This document shows, piece by piece, positions 12,301 to 19,073 of a stretch of 40,549 bases of DNA. Origin of the DNA: Paludibacteraceae bacterium. GTDB taxonomy: Bacteria > Bacteroidota > Bacteroidia > Bacteroidales > Paludibacteraceae. A program made the position numbers and the translations under genes. The notes below the pieces were generated by a model that did no database searches, was not told the origin of the DNA, and was given only the letters and a program-made list of their open reading frames with translations. How positions within the stretch are numbered: position 1 is the stretch's first letter; each line of letters opens with the position of its first letter. The DNA is taken from positions 1-40,549 of the forward strand of contig JAKSKY010000009.1 in assembly GCA_024401515.1 (NCBI GenBank). The letters are read 5' to 3'.

Positions 12301-15105
12301 TATCAAATCATTAAATGCGACGTTCTCTGGGTCACCAATGGTATCTATGATCGTGGCGTAAAGGTTATAATCCTCGAAATACTTGGTGATCTTCAAGTGG
12401 GACAATTCATTGCCCAAACAAGAGTAGATGGTGTCATTCTTGGCGATGGTGTCGTTGTCGTAGACGAAGATAGGGTCGCCCAATCTATCTTTTATGAAGC
12501 AGATTGGCATGAATTCGCTGCAGCTCTTTCCTTCGCTCTCCCAGGGAGATTTGTAGTAAATATAGAGCGTGTCGTCGTCGGAGATGATAAATCTTTCGTC
12601 CAATTTAGAGTCGTCCCGTAGAGATATGAATTCGTCCTTTTGGTATACATTGCTGGATAATGTATCATCCTTTTTGTTGCCCTCGAATAGCACATAGATG
12701 TCGCTGAAATCCCTTTCCATGTTGACGATGGAGTCCACGTCCTTCGCATCCAATGGTGTTTGGCAATTGAAGAATTGTTGCCATGCTTGGGTGGTGTCGA
12801 TCATCTGAATAGGATTGTCATAATTACTCAACAGTTGCTCCAACAGTGCCCTGTTGACTCCATGTTTGCTGGAGAAATCGACCAACATATCTCTTTTCGC
12901 CCTCTCCCATATACATGAATCCACCTTGATGATAGAGTCTAGGTCGAATTCGAGTCTTGAAAGTTGTGCTTTTATGGCTTGAGGCGTAATGGTTACTTCA
13001 TCGCAGAAGTGAATCTTGATGGTGTCAGGTGTTTCCCTGCAATCACTTTTGGCGTTGATGTTGATCTCGACCATTTGCGTTTCGTTTTTCTTGTAGATAC
13101 CTGATCCTGTTGCATGATCTCCATTGAGACCTGCGCAATTACCACCGCCGCCGCCACCGCCGCCACCGCCGCCGTTGCCATCACCATTTAGCTCGCATCG
13201 GTAGTTTTTCCAGTTGATGTTTTTTTCGTAACTGCTTTCGAATATGGAAGTATCTCTTGTGACGTTATCGGTCAAGTCCAATTCCGCTTGCGGTATTACT
13301 TGTGGTGTTCCCCCTATGTAGGTCTTCTTGTCGTAAATAGGATCGTCTGCGCTCTTTGAGTGCAATACCAATGTGATTGTAATCGCATTGGTGTCTTTTA
13401 TTTGCTTGGGGATGACAAGTTCTTCGAATTCGAACACAATTTCTCTTGTCTTGATGACAGAAGGCTTTGTCGTTGCGTAATTATCGTTTATTTTATCAAC
13501 GGATTCCAAGTAAGAGTTGACGGAAGGGAGGGCCGTCTTCATGAATTCATTATTTTTTGTCGTGCTCCAGTCTCTCACTCTTGTGTCAGATTTCCTTTTG
13601 TTTTTCGCTGTGTTCAGCATGGTGGTGATGGTAGGGTAGCTGATGTCGCTTTTTGTTCCGTTGCTTGTGCTTTGTACGGCACTGTGAAATTGAATGTCGC
13701 AACTGACGATGGAGTCCACATATTCTGATATAGGTACCCGTACATTGATGTTGGTAAGACCGTGCTTGTTGTTACCCGTCTTGACGTATAGGGTAACTTT
13801 AAAGTCCTCGTCTGGTTGGATGTTTGTTTTCTCCACCTCCATTGGTAATGCCGCCTCTGGAGCATCCGGTGCGCCAATGTAAATCAGTGCGTTGGTGAAG
13901 TAATGGTACTCCTGTGTTGGTATAATAGTAATGTTAAAATCGGTTCCGTTTCGGGCTATGTAGTTGAAAGAGTTGGAGGGAACGGGGGCTAAAGTTGTTT
14001 TGGTAAGGTCGAAACCTCTGGCATATGGATTGTACGCCTGAATGAGACATGTTTCACTTTGGTATAGATAGTTAATCATACACCTAAAAGGATTCTCGTC
14101 GACCGTTGGCGCGTTTTCGGCGATGGCGACGTCGTTGAAAGGAATTTTGCTAGCCTTACCGTAATATTTTTTGTCGTTTGGCATAGAACTCATCATGTCT
14201 TTGTCTCTGTTGAGTCTCATGCAATCACTGGTTTGGAGAAACATACCTCCCAATGCGCTGTAAGCGAATGAGATGGTGTCATCCATTGTGTATGGGATAC
14301 AATTGCCGAATCCGAAACTTGCAAAAATTGGGTCAGGTGTATTTCCCGCAGAGGTGGATTCTTGAAATAGGAACGTGTTGTAAACCATGATGCTTCTTCT
14401 TGGCAACAATGGATGTTTGTATACCAACGAGAAGTTCCATCCGCAGAATTGGCCTGCATCTTCTCCTACGTTAGGTTTTCTGCTTAGTTTTACAGGAACG
14501 TTCGCCACGTATATCCTATAGTTGCCATTGCCTGGAAATTCTGGGTCTTGAATGATGCTGTTGATGGTTCCTGTGATATTTTCGTGAATGGCATAGAATC
14601 CGTCGTTCTGTGGTGATTTCTTAGGGTCTTGTGTGTCCGCATCTCCTTCAATTCTCATGAAAGAACTTAATGCGGGATTTGAAAGTGGCAGATCGCCGCC
14701 TTTGCTGTCTGTGATTTTGATGTATATGTACTCTTGTTTAAGCGGTTTTTCCACACGTCCACCCCAAGTGATTCTGGCGTCTTCGATAGTTCCAGAACCA
14801 CATTCTTGGGGAATGTTGATGCAGAAATCTGCGAAGTTGCAGTTCTCGATGGTGATTCCGTCCGTTTCTAACGGCACGTTTTTGATTGGGGAAAGTTCAC
14901 CTTCGTACTCTATTTCTTGTGTGATGTCGTCTGTCGTTTTGCCAATTAAGCTAAAAAGCTGTGTGTTGGTGTTTCCGATGAGAAAACAATTTCCGTTAAT
15001 TGTTCCAGAGTAAACTGGCTCTATATTAGTCAATGCGTATTGCGCAAACGCAAGATTAACAGATGCGAATAATATGCAGATGAATAGAAGAAATTTTTTT
15101 TTCAT
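3301..15105 (-). CDS. Giant repetitive surface adhesin with T9SS type B sorting domain (SprB-like)
   Basis: A 3934-residue secreted protein. I start it at the ATG at 15105, because residues 1-22 (MKKKFLLFICILFASVNLAF...) are then a signal peptide; an in-frame ATG 19 codons upstream would bury it. Residues about 23-640 are non-repetitive. A run of 11 glycines at 645-655 follows. From about 1000 to 3770 there are roughly 30 Ig/PKD-like domains of about 80-95 residues. Each opens with a strand ending in Cys (for example EFCYGESISL, IYFCQDD) and closes with a second Cys (VSGCE), suggesting one disulfide per domain. A true PKD domain (YTWDFGDG) lies near 3770-3855. The last 75 residues (IYDRVGTLIHQGRGWDGTY ... 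TGFITLVR) are a T9SS type B signal. PorP/SprF is the next gene. Likely role: a cell-surface filament for adhesion or gliding. Its ligand is unknown. Confidence 0.88.
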   Translation of the reverse strand: MKKKFLLFICILFASVNLAFAQYALTNIEPVYSGTINGNCFLIGNTNTQLFSLIGKTTDDITQEIEYEGELSPIKNVPLETDGITIENCNFADFCINIPQECGSGTIEDARITWGGRVEKPLKQEYIYIKITDSKGGDLPLSNPALSSFMRIEGDADTQDPKKSPQNDGFYAIHENITGTINSIIQDPEFPGNGNYRIYVANVPVKLSRKPNVGEDAGQFCGWNFSLVYKHPLLPRRSIMVYNTFLFQESTSAGNTPDPIFASFGFGNCIPYTMDDTISFAYSALGGMFLQTSDCMRLNRDKDMMSSMPNDKKYYGKASKIPFNDVAIAENAPTVDENPFRCMINYLYQSETCLIQAYNPYARGFDLTKTTLAPVPSNSFNYIARNGTDFNITIIPTQEYHYFTNALIYIGAPDAPEAALPMEVEKTNIQPDEDFKVTLYVKTGNNKHGLTNINVRVPISEYVDSIVSCDIQFHSAVQSTSNGTKSDISYPTITTMLNTAKNKRKSDTRVRDWSTTKNNEFMKTALPSVNSYLESVDKINDNYATTKPSVIKTREIVFEFEELVIPKQIKDTNAITITLVLHSKSADDPIYDKKTYIGGTPQVIPQAELDLTDNVTRDTSIFESSYEKNINWKNYRCELNGDGNGGGGGGGGGGGNCAGLNGDHATGSGIYKKNETQMVEININAKSDCRETPDTIKIHFCDEVTITPQAIKAQLSRLEFDLDSIIKVDSCIWERAKRDMLVDFSSKHGVNRALLEQLLSNYDNPIQMIDTTQAWQQFFNCQTPLDAKDVDSIVNMERDFSDIYVLFEGNKKDDTLSSNVYQKDEFISLRDDSKLDERFIISDDDTLYIYYKSPWESEGKSCSEFMPICFIKDRLGDPIFVYDNDTIAKNDTIYSCLGNELSHLKITKYFEDYNLYATIIDTIGDPENVAFNDLIDKTYAKVVDWNIQKTGKINTNIPGTRTLIFKQKDLANSCLDDGDTIFVKVLDLKIDETPDLSANTEVEFCRSAKVEDSIPLKVTKDAAHKDYQVLWYEVTKTEDEVVRTKIGEGDEIKVGRDSVFSSPSITIRYEATYFKDHCESNPSPIDITLYKSADTILTDTMVICQYYKLKEDEVLGQLKDWNPGRKYTTDSLVFYPYYDVISGDIPKNMEEAIKGDSILLERLLKGMDTESGCTTNGFRFVQFVVRGITDKGCFGDPSLVTVKVNCHDKTTPKFKGDEHFIRYCTGDTPKTNFNDFLEEPAEYESGYKWVWLPIADSLSLPQNKYKSTAYGTVNSGGNPATNTVIANTNQYVVVRIDSNSCVSQMDSFKIIVADAITSYAMIGDTTTVINTNEPDFALNYCKGNNPYSSKSLPVVGYPSRDYIMEWYNKDFQTDDCDTLSKYKKNRLAHTIDIDFDQVDTIYYCMRQSTNMGCKGPWLNVTIIVHDNVKETPSIDTIKMCEGEMAEKFNINPSTDNNLMLYLYKEDKITEVLEADMKVDTTPGQYLFTNNKSLYYAQYKDKTTQCYGEMIGTNAIVSPKPRLPQMNEDTIVYLCAIGDTVNLTQRIEAAIDSRDFDTRIEWVPNDTVITRGDRNATYEVFQRDTVTQCTGDPIDITVKVSNTIKYTPLGTKEFCYGESISLRDTVSRNLKHNDKVISKDGLKYNVYLLNGQSRGIEITGLVKSGKSRHESDTTRYLISIVDEVSGCEKKDTATIIFHALPNAKVTEQLYACQGVALTLPTPTESAYNYVWKREAGDVISGVPTLLTLSSDEKISLTEENKLTGCLDTFYVNVTAYPTPASALTKDTAFCQNTEMKEIKVKIQTTADGYNQESSKFQLQWFNEQKDSVNNPLFTDTITMNEVSRALKYTVRQRNTITQCFKDTTITVTLKKTPVLAMEDLKPVCEPDTISFVKHINEYLSNNISATNLANLDGLKFSYGKIINGIASTITEQEANEVHYTNGNDSVLYTYTLTDKDNVCSASDSVFITINKKPLVPIIESGVDTIYFCQDDAPIRIGAENKNEEKYPTAIYWGDYKSTIKGDSLLISARASNYMAFTKNEATGCVSDVDTIHAVIAWPIEFTKIKPQHLCYRDSLDLYGMVKKQVESNTKNSKSDLRFNIYKMSGTVALPTPVVKKLTASKAINESDTTRYLIEIKDHVSGCEFSDTATVIFHGLPIIEAIPDIEVCQYQDTALPTPNKGYQYEWFRASDDKLINDPRHFNTDIKEYLYLKATESFTEHNLTCYDSTMVYMDVKTIPVAAAVKSDTFCQFSGEHLIKAEIKESLDNPRSDLSIQWITESGKVVPNPINTDSVEVADKPVTLKYTIRQYNKINGCYKDTIVPFVVNKALHLEMEDLKAVCQPEVIDFRGKVLDYLTSANTHISNVGNCDITFGKIVNLSETPLTDEEASNLTYTEGIDSMLYTYHVKDNVCESADSVYVTINLKPTTPIIEEGTDTIYFCASNQEMKLGASQVNDKAKVKIFWGDYKSTTFGDTLPIVGNAPIAKYTAFSKNIQSGCTSGFDTIVAVVKDTIGVEPIGEKGILVRCAGESIDLYELAMASFKFSKAPASTISFSATENGFPISKGELQNISRTSQDTSHYLFTVEDDVTGCNATNQVTLIYHKNPTFTIEGEDILCEGENIELKAKGEQRPVTYAWQFEGSANTVNTTDSFFFRNITHDTTIVLIEKLNGTSCADTVSKEIKVNMAPTQLKDSAIAMCQDTTAKSGEAINLNRSNEDIQAYLIKWYTDDNALLSEKESIEIDKREATTFKYQVETINKNTKCVSKRSNVVVTINPQITIGLENPDTICQPLTYDLPANLAATISGGTRPTYVNTTLNDEVIDNETAIAESGIYVVHYTDDNQCAASKAISIQFHAQPGTPQLIGDTILCQGAPTAKLTAKRVGSNSVNQTFEWKSAAAVTIADTLHISTENYGKTLYTLRAVDKKSQCYSEPVQFNFDIREKIGFTPLGLLEGCYGTTIDLADKVKGAHTGSSEEKQLAYYFVTEAKSLNKISEPEAISLTGNYVVKASEEESGCTRVDTIQVLFHDSLAVTTEGNTVICQGEEVNGLKALNAEDYTWVRTNGVTGSGAQFPFATSVKESERFQLIGEKRVGTLFCKDSIHVEITVNENPAILTDTTLFLCQDTTGAPQSIARQAVAKEHEKLALVWMDAAGDTLFNGTEKAVTPITEEGTTQYYVSQVNKETQCTNKAAQVTVNVLPQIRIHLEDTTTCVPFSINLANITSTAAQAGEHSDDITVVSYEWMNNGTAINAEDQADSITQEGSYRIRYQYESDGVTCQSEGAIRLYFNKQPIQPSIADQNFCQNTGDHELAGKVNSTGVRLLWEDLSVYPSKVDTNTATISTQIAGQKKFLIRQIQDLSGCVSQPDTAIINIYPAITAIDKDTAICHGESVNLNEFAKGSYLGGTAKYSATFKNANGQSFNAEKVMKSNTYFAYFADSANICRDTATFAIHVDDPIHLTIEGAGVACTDQTVILEVSGAEQYEWSNGTKGNRISVTSQEAETKQFTVEGRHAFHDIYCMADTTLSVEFRNAVTPRALTFDTCAGNRVTIDDIVRKNNVAESIDTIWNKTDDIRYSNLNQNLGKSALYEIAVHNDEGCAAHHTLEVKMHKVENLKVDRQESTYCYGSLAGFTATGENVRGYEWTNLNEGTIKEGDRYNEPIMEKSDFMLIATEKELGCQDTLLFTVDAYPHKELSVTGNVNSCRDSLITLSVESVLTDIQWYFGDSVSTDRTIHFTADVDRRLRLTGIDENGCPAEEIVVISVVNLADPVITYEKIEDTEYALSDDVHEVELKEIMTPSGDPRYTYTWDFGDGHYWTESGATSTFHTYNDTMIRSRRDITVNLLVEHAFGCKKSTSTILKIDPFLFVPNTMIADGEYIFMEGYDLQIYDRVGTLIHQGRGWDGTYKGMPATEDTYFYALTYYVKGEKQIKTGFITLVR
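4957..10266 (-). repeat. Five-domain higher-order repeat inside the adhesin
   Basis: The Ig-like domains are not a simple series but a repeating set of five types. The marker cysteine of one type falls at residues 1614, 2069, 2524, 2952 and 3383 (codons at 10264, 8899, 7534, 6250 and 4957), giving steps of 455, 455, 428 and 431 residues. A second type (MEDLKPVC / MEDLKAVC, starting at 9480 and 8115) also repeats at 455 residues, and a third (DTIYFC, at 9151 and 7798) at 451. The copies diverge towards the C-terminus. Confidence 0.8.
13141..13173 (-). repeat. Poly-glycine trinucleotide tract in the adhesin
   Basis: Eleven consecutive GGT/GGC codons (on the plus strand acc/gcc triplets) encode residues 645-655, flanked by GDGN and NCAG. 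It divides the unique N-terminal region from the repeat-bearing part and probably forms a flexible hinge. Because the unit is a triplet, length changes would keep the reading frame. Confidence 0.9.
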
Positions 15106-15197
15106 TCCTATTTTTTTTAGTCGTGTAAGTTTAATAAAGCATAATTTTGGTTTGTGGTCCAAATATTTGTTTAGGATTCGTCAATGAATTCTATATG

Positions 15198-15221
15198 AAA
15201 GGGAGAGCCTTGTCTCTCTTT
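15198..15221. other. Hairpin in the adhesin mRNA leader
   Basis: AAAGGGAGA (15198-15206) pairs with TCTCTCTTT (15213-15221) around the loop GCCTTG, a 9-bp stem with one G-T wobble. It lies within the region between the predicted start of transcription and the adhesin gene. It lacks a clear T-run on the minus strand, so I do not call it a terminator of that strand; on the plus strand nothing upstream needs one. Confidence 0.4.
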
Positions 15222-15337
15222 ATTTACCCTGATAAATTTTAAACTTTAAGCTTTAACCTTTAACCTTTTGATAACCTAACAGTGGTAAGTAATGGTTTAA
15301 AACTTAGAACTCAATGAGTTCCCCCTATAAAACTTTA

Positions 15338-15345
15338 CAAAGTTA
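15338..15345 (-). promoter_or_regulatory. -7 box for the adhesin/PorP operon
   Basis: Reads TAACTTTG on the minus strand, an exact TAnnTTTG box, giving a start near 15331 and an untranslated leader of about 225 bases. No good -33 element is visible. The 519 bases between the adhesin and rplU otherwise hold AT-rich sequence with loose ctttaac repeats near 15240-15265, the hairpin at 15198-15221, and the rplU promoter. Confidence 0.4.
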
Positions 15346-15513
15346 CTTATTTTTTTACTCATACCTCTTCTTTTAACTTGAAAATTAATTTTTGTGGGTA
15401 TTTTCTGCTGTTTGAATGGTAGAAAGTCAATATGATATGATAATGATGTATTTTGTTAATTGTGTATAAATGCGGCTAATTACACGATTTCTTAGAAAAA
15501 AAATAGTGGGTTC

Positions 15514-15548
15514 TTTGTTGGATTTTTAGATGAAATCTCCTATCTTTG
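15514..15548 (+). promoter_or_regulatory. Promoter of the L21-L27 operon
   Basis: TTTG at 15514-15517 and an exact -7 box TATCTTTG at 15541-15548; the 23-base spacer is slightly long. Transcription would begin near 15555, leaving a 70-base leader before rplU. The leader has a GC-rich centre around 15572-15600 that might fold or bind a ribosomal protein, but I cannot define a structure with confidence. Confidence 0.6.
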
Positions 15549-15624
15549 CGCAGTTTTTCCTACGTGGTACAATAAGCGGTCCAAAGGGATCCACCACCGG
15601 ATGTAATTTTAAAATTTTTATACA

Positions 15625-15942
15625 ATGTACGCAATTGTAGAAATTCAAGGACAACAGTTCAAGGTAGAAGAGAACATGAAGTTGTTCGTACACCACATTG
15701 CTGAGGTAGAAAGCGGAAAGCAAGTGGAATTTGACAAAGTTATGTTGATTGACAACAACGGTTCTGTAACAGTTGGTGCTCCAGTTATCTCTGGCGCTAA
15801 GGTTGTTGCTGAGGTTGTTTCTCCTCTTGTTAAGGGTGAGAAGGTTTTGGTCTTCCACAAGAAGAGAAGAAAGGGTTCACGCAAGTTGAACGGTCACCGT
15901 CAACAATTCACAGAGTTGAAAATTAAAAACGTAGTCGCTTAA
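15625..15942 (+). CDS. rplU: 50S ribosomal protein L21
   Basis: A 105-residue protein, the standard L21 length. It begins [16 protein letters not shown] and carries the basic C-terminal RNA-binding stretch [18 protein letters not shown] that contacts 23S rRNA in the large subunit. It is the first gene of the usual rplU-rpmA pair, with L27 starting 20 bases after its stop. A clear promoter lies upstream. Confidence 0.98.
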   Translation: MYAIVEIQGQQFKVEENMKLFVHHIAEVESGKQVEFDKVMLIDNNGSVTVGAPVISGAKVVAEVVSPLVKGEKVLVFHKKRRKGSRKLNGHRQQFTELKIKNVVA

Positions 15943-15962
15943 CTTTAAAAAATTTAGAGAAA

Positions 15963-16229
15963 ATGGCACACAAAAAAGGAGTTGGTAGTTCCAAGAACGG
16001 TCGTGAGTCAGCAAGCAAGCGACTCGGTGTTAAGATTTTCGGTGGTCAATTTGCAAAGGCAGGTAACATTTTGATTCGTCAACGTGGTACTGTTCACCAC
16101 CCAGGTGAGAACGTAGGTATGGGTAAGGATCACACTTTGTTCGCTTTGGTTGACGGTGTGGTTGTATTTAGAAAGAAGAAGGACAATCGTTCTTATGTTT
16201 CTGTAGACCCAGTTGAGGCTCAAGGCTAA
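15963..16229 (+). CDS. rpmA: 50S ribosomal protein L27
   Basis: An 88-residue L27 starting [17 protein letters not shown]27 lies near the peptidyl-transferase centre and its N-terminal tail reaches the tRNA ends. The Firmicute-type cleavable N-terminal extension is absent: Ala-His-Lys-Lys follows Met directly. The core [16 protein letters not shown] and [18 protein letters not shown] are fully conserved. It is cotranscribed with rplU and followed by a strong terminator. Confidence 0.98.
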   Translation: MAHKKGVGSSKNGRESASKRLGVKIFGGQFAKAGNILIRQRGTVHHPGENVGMGKDHTLFALVDGVVVFRKKKDNRSYVSVDPVEAQG

Positions 16230-16251
16230 TATTTGAGTTCGATAATGAATT

Positions 16252-16288
16252 TCGGGGGATCGAGTAATCGTTTCCCCGATTTTTTTTG
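16252..16288 (+). terminator. Terminator of rplU-rpmA
   Basis: TCGGGG (16252-16257) pairs with CCCCGA (16274-16279), followed by a run of T. It lies 22 bases after the rpmA stop. Confidence 0.75.
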
Positions 16289-16303
16289 TTTTGTTCTGTC
16301 GGA

Positions 16304-17038
16304 TTAATTGTTTCGGATGAAACGTAGTAGGCCGTAGATGTAGCGGCGGAATCCTGGTTGATAGCATAAGATTCGGTCAAACCACTTCATCCTCTTCGAA
16401 AAGAACCGCACAGCGGCGCCAACATAGAACATGGCGAATAGGGTTCCGATGCCGACGATGTGCCATTGCCATGCGCCGAAAAAAGCGAAGCAGGCGATAA
16501 TGCCCAATGTTACCAACGATATGTCTACTATGATTTTGACTTTAGGAAACTCTTTGCCTATGACTTTGCTGATGGCTACGGGAAATCCTTCCCCTGGCAT
16601 GGTGACTGATCCACATCGCACCTCCATGGCGATGCCAAATCCCAGGATGGTGCATCCGATCACTTGTGCGATGGCCTTCTGCCAAAATGATTCAGGCGCA
16701 AGGAAGGTGGTGAGTGCCATGTTGATATCAAGGAGAGAACCGAAGAGAAATCCGATGACTAGTTGGAATAGTTGCACAAGTTCGAATTGCCTCCTTAATA
16801 CGATGATTTGTCCTACGACGAGTATGGCATTCATGATGTAGGTGTATTGTCCGATGGTAAGATGGGGAGTCATTCCCTCTCTTCCGGCACTTTCAAAGAC
16901 GTAGGGGAGAACTGAGATGACGCTGGATCCTAACATGGACCTGACGCAAACCGCCACGCCCAATGTCATGAAGTTCAGGGCAATGACTAGTAGGAAATGT
17001 TGCCAAAGGAAAGAGATTATGTCAGATTTTTTCAACAT
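16304..17038 (-). CDS. YitT/YczE-like multi-pass membrane protein
   Basis: A 244-residue integral membrane protein with about five or six hydrophobic segments (for example near residues 15-35, 60-80, 90-110, 120-140 and 170-210). It resembles the uncharacterised YitT/YczE/YyaS group (DUF6198-like), with the glycine-rich stretches LGSSVISVLPYVF and RCGSVTMPGEGFPVAISK typical of them. No substrate or activity is established. The start follows the uvrB stop by 10 bases, so it is probably the last gene of the pepD-pspC-uvrB transcript. The C-terminus is basic and probably cytoplasmic. Confidence 0.75.
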   Translation of the reverse strand: MLKKSDIISFLWQHFLLVIALNFMTLGVAVCVRSMLGSSVISVLPYVFESAGREGMTPHLTIGQYTYIMNAILVVGQIIVLRRQFELVQLFQLVIGFLFGSLLDINMALTTFLAPESFWQKAIAQVIGCTILGFGIAMEVRCGSVTMPGEGFPVAISKVIGKEFPKVKIIVDISLVTLGIIACFAFFGAWQWHIVGIGTLFAMFYVGAAVRFFSKRMKWFDRILCYQPGFRRYIYGLLRFIRNN

Positions 17039-17048
17039 ATTGGATATC

Positions 17049-19070
17049 CTATTTCCTTTTCGATAGTTCTTTCTCCAATTTGACGATTTCGTCGCGGTAT
17101 TGGGCTGCCTCCAGGAATTCCAACCTCTTGGCGCACTCCTTCATCTTTTTCTTGGCGATTTCTATGGCGGCCTCTAGTTCCGCTTTTGTGAAATCCGCAG
17201 GTTTTTCCGCCGCATGGGTATTGAGCGGTGTTGAATTGATCTTGTATTCTTTACTGATCGGTTGTTTCTCTTCACTGTTGACGCCTAGCACAGCCTTGCT
17301 ATTCTTGCCCACTGCCTTTGGCGTGATGTTGTGTTCGAGGTTATATTGCTTTTGCTTCTCTCTTCTGCGGTTGGTCTCGTCAATGGTTAGTTGCATACTG
17401 CGGGTGATTTTGTCAGCATACATGATGGCCAATCCATTCACGTTTCGGGCCGCTCTACCTACGGTTTGTGTTAAGGCTCTGTGCGAACGGAGCATTCCCT
17501 CCTTGTCGGCGTCTAGGATAGCCACGAGTGAAACCTGTGGCAAGTCCAAACCTTCCCTTAGAAGATTGACTCCTACCAAGACATCGAATAGGCCGTTACG
17601 GAGATCTTCCATGATTTTCACACGTTCCAATGTCTCCACATCTGAGTGGATGTAGTTGCTTCGGATGCCCATTTTACATAGATAGGCTTGCAACTCTTCG
17701 GCCATCTTTTTGGTTAGGGTAGTGACCAATACCCGTTCGTCCCGTTCCGCTCTGACTTGAATCTCCTCGATAAGGTCGTCGATTTGGTTTTGGGAAGGAC
17801 GAACCTCTATGACAGGGTCCAATAGACCGGTCGGACGTATGATTTGTTCCACGAAGACACCTTCCGACTTTTGTAGTTCATAATCGGCAGGTGTGGCGCT
17901 CACGTAGATGGCTTGTCCCACCATGCTCTCGAACTCTTCAAATTTCAAAGGTCTATTATCCAATGCGGAAGGAAGACGGAATCCGAAGTCCACCAACGTG
18001 CGCTTGCGGGATGAGTCTCCTCCATACATGGCATGGATTTGCGGAATGGTCACGTGGCTTTCGTCGATGACCAATAGGAAGTCTTTTGGAAAATAATCCA
18101 ATAGGCAGAATGGACGCATGCCTGGTTTTCTGCCATCGAAGTAGCGGGAGTAGTTCTCGATGCCGGAACAATGTCCTAGCTCTCGGATCATCTCCATATC
18201 GTAGTTCACACGTTCATACAATCGCTTCGCTTCGAAAATCTTCCCTATGCTTTGAAAATATTCCACTTGGGTGGTGAGGTCGTCCCCTATTTCGATAAGC
18301 GCTCTATTGATGCGTTCGGGGGTTGTCACGAAGAGATTGGCGGCATATATATTGAACTCTTCAAAGGATTCGATATGCGTGCCGTTCAGTGGGTCGATGG
18401 ATTCGATTTCTTCGATTTCGTCACCCCAAAAATGGATTCGGATGATATAGTCCGCATAGGCGAGGAAGACGTCGATGGTGTCTCCCTTCACACGGAATCT
18501 TCCATGGTCCAGTTCGATTTCGTTTCTGACGTATAGACTCTCCACGAGTTTTCTCATGAGGACGTTCATGCTGACTAGTTGTCCTCTTTTCACCTTGATC
18601 ATGGTGTCGTGGAAGTCCTCAGGATTACCGATACCGTATAGACAGGATACAGAGGAGACGATGACCACGTCGCGTCTGCCGGAGAGTAGGGCGGAGGTGG
18701 CTGATAGTCTCAGTTTCTCCAGTTCGTCATTGATGGCGAGGTCCTTCTCGATATAGGTGTCGGTGTTGGGTAGGTAGGCTTCCGGTTGGAAATAATCATA
18801 GTAAGAGACGAAGTATTCAACGGCGTTCTCCGGGAAGAACGCCTTGAATTCTCCGTATAGTTGGGCGGCCAATGTCTTGTTGTGACTCAATATCAAAGTG
18901 GGTTTGTTCAACTCCTTGATGACATTGGCGACCGTAAAGGTTTTACCTGATCCTGTTACTCCAAGTAGTGTCTGATGGTCGCAGCCAGAGCTGACACCTT
19001 TCACCAATTCCGAGATGGCTTGGGGCTGATCTCCTGTCGGTGCGAATTCTGATACTAGCTTGAAGTCCAT
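17049..19070 (-). CDS. uvrB: Excinuclease ABC subunit B
   Basis: A 673-residue UvrB, full length for the family. UvrB is the damage-verifying helicase-like subunit of nucleotide excision repair; it is loaded by UvrA and recruits UvrC. Visible parts: the Walker A motif GVTGSGKT at 37-44; the aromatic beta-hairpin that pries the strands apart (YYDYFQPEAYLP, about 90-101); the DEAD-like box LLVIDESH; helicase motifs V and VI (REGLDLPQVS, QTVGRAARN); and a C-terminal UVR domain (about 629-673) that binds UvrC. The start lies 3 bases after the stop of a small PspC-like gene, so the two are translationally close. Confidence 0.98.
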   Translation of the reverse strand: MDFKLVSEFAPTGDQPQAISELVKGVSSGCDHQTLLGVTGSGKTFTVANVIKELNKPTLILSHNKTLAAQLYGEFKAFFPENAVEYFVSYYDYFQPEAYLPNTDTYIEKDLAINDELEKLRLSATSALLSGRRDVVIVSSVSCLYGIGNPEDFHDTMIKVKRGQLVSMNVLMRKLVESLYVRNEIELDHGRFRVKGDTIDVFLAYADYIIRIHFWGDEIEEIESIDPLNGTHIESFEEFNIYAANLFVTTPERINRALIEIGDDLTTQVEYFQSIGKIFEAKRLYERVNYDMEMIRELGHCSGIENYSRYFDGRKPGMRPFCLLDYFPKDFLLVIDESHVTIPQIHAMYGGDSSRKRTLVDFGFRLPSALDNRPLKFEEFESMVGQAIYVSATPADYELQKSEGVFVEQIIRPTGLLDPVIEVRPSQNQIDDLIEEIQVRAERDERVLVTTLTKKMAEELQAYLCKMGIRSNYIHSDVETLERVKIMEDLRNGLFDVLVGVNLLREGLDLPQVSLVAILDADKEGMLRSHRALTQTVGRAARNVNGLAIMYADKITRSMQLTIDETNRRREKQKQYNLEHNITPKAVGKNSKAVLGVNSEEKQPISKEYKINSTPLNTHAAEKPADFTKAELEAAIEIAKKKMKECAKRLEFLEAAQYRDEIVKLEKELSKRK

Positions 19071-19073
19071 GGG

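Noticed and set aside
3334-15013. Dozens of long frames on the plus strand and in other minus frames across the adhesin
   Set aside because: They are shadows of one continuous 3934-residue frame that has a signal peptide, repeated domains and a sorting tail.
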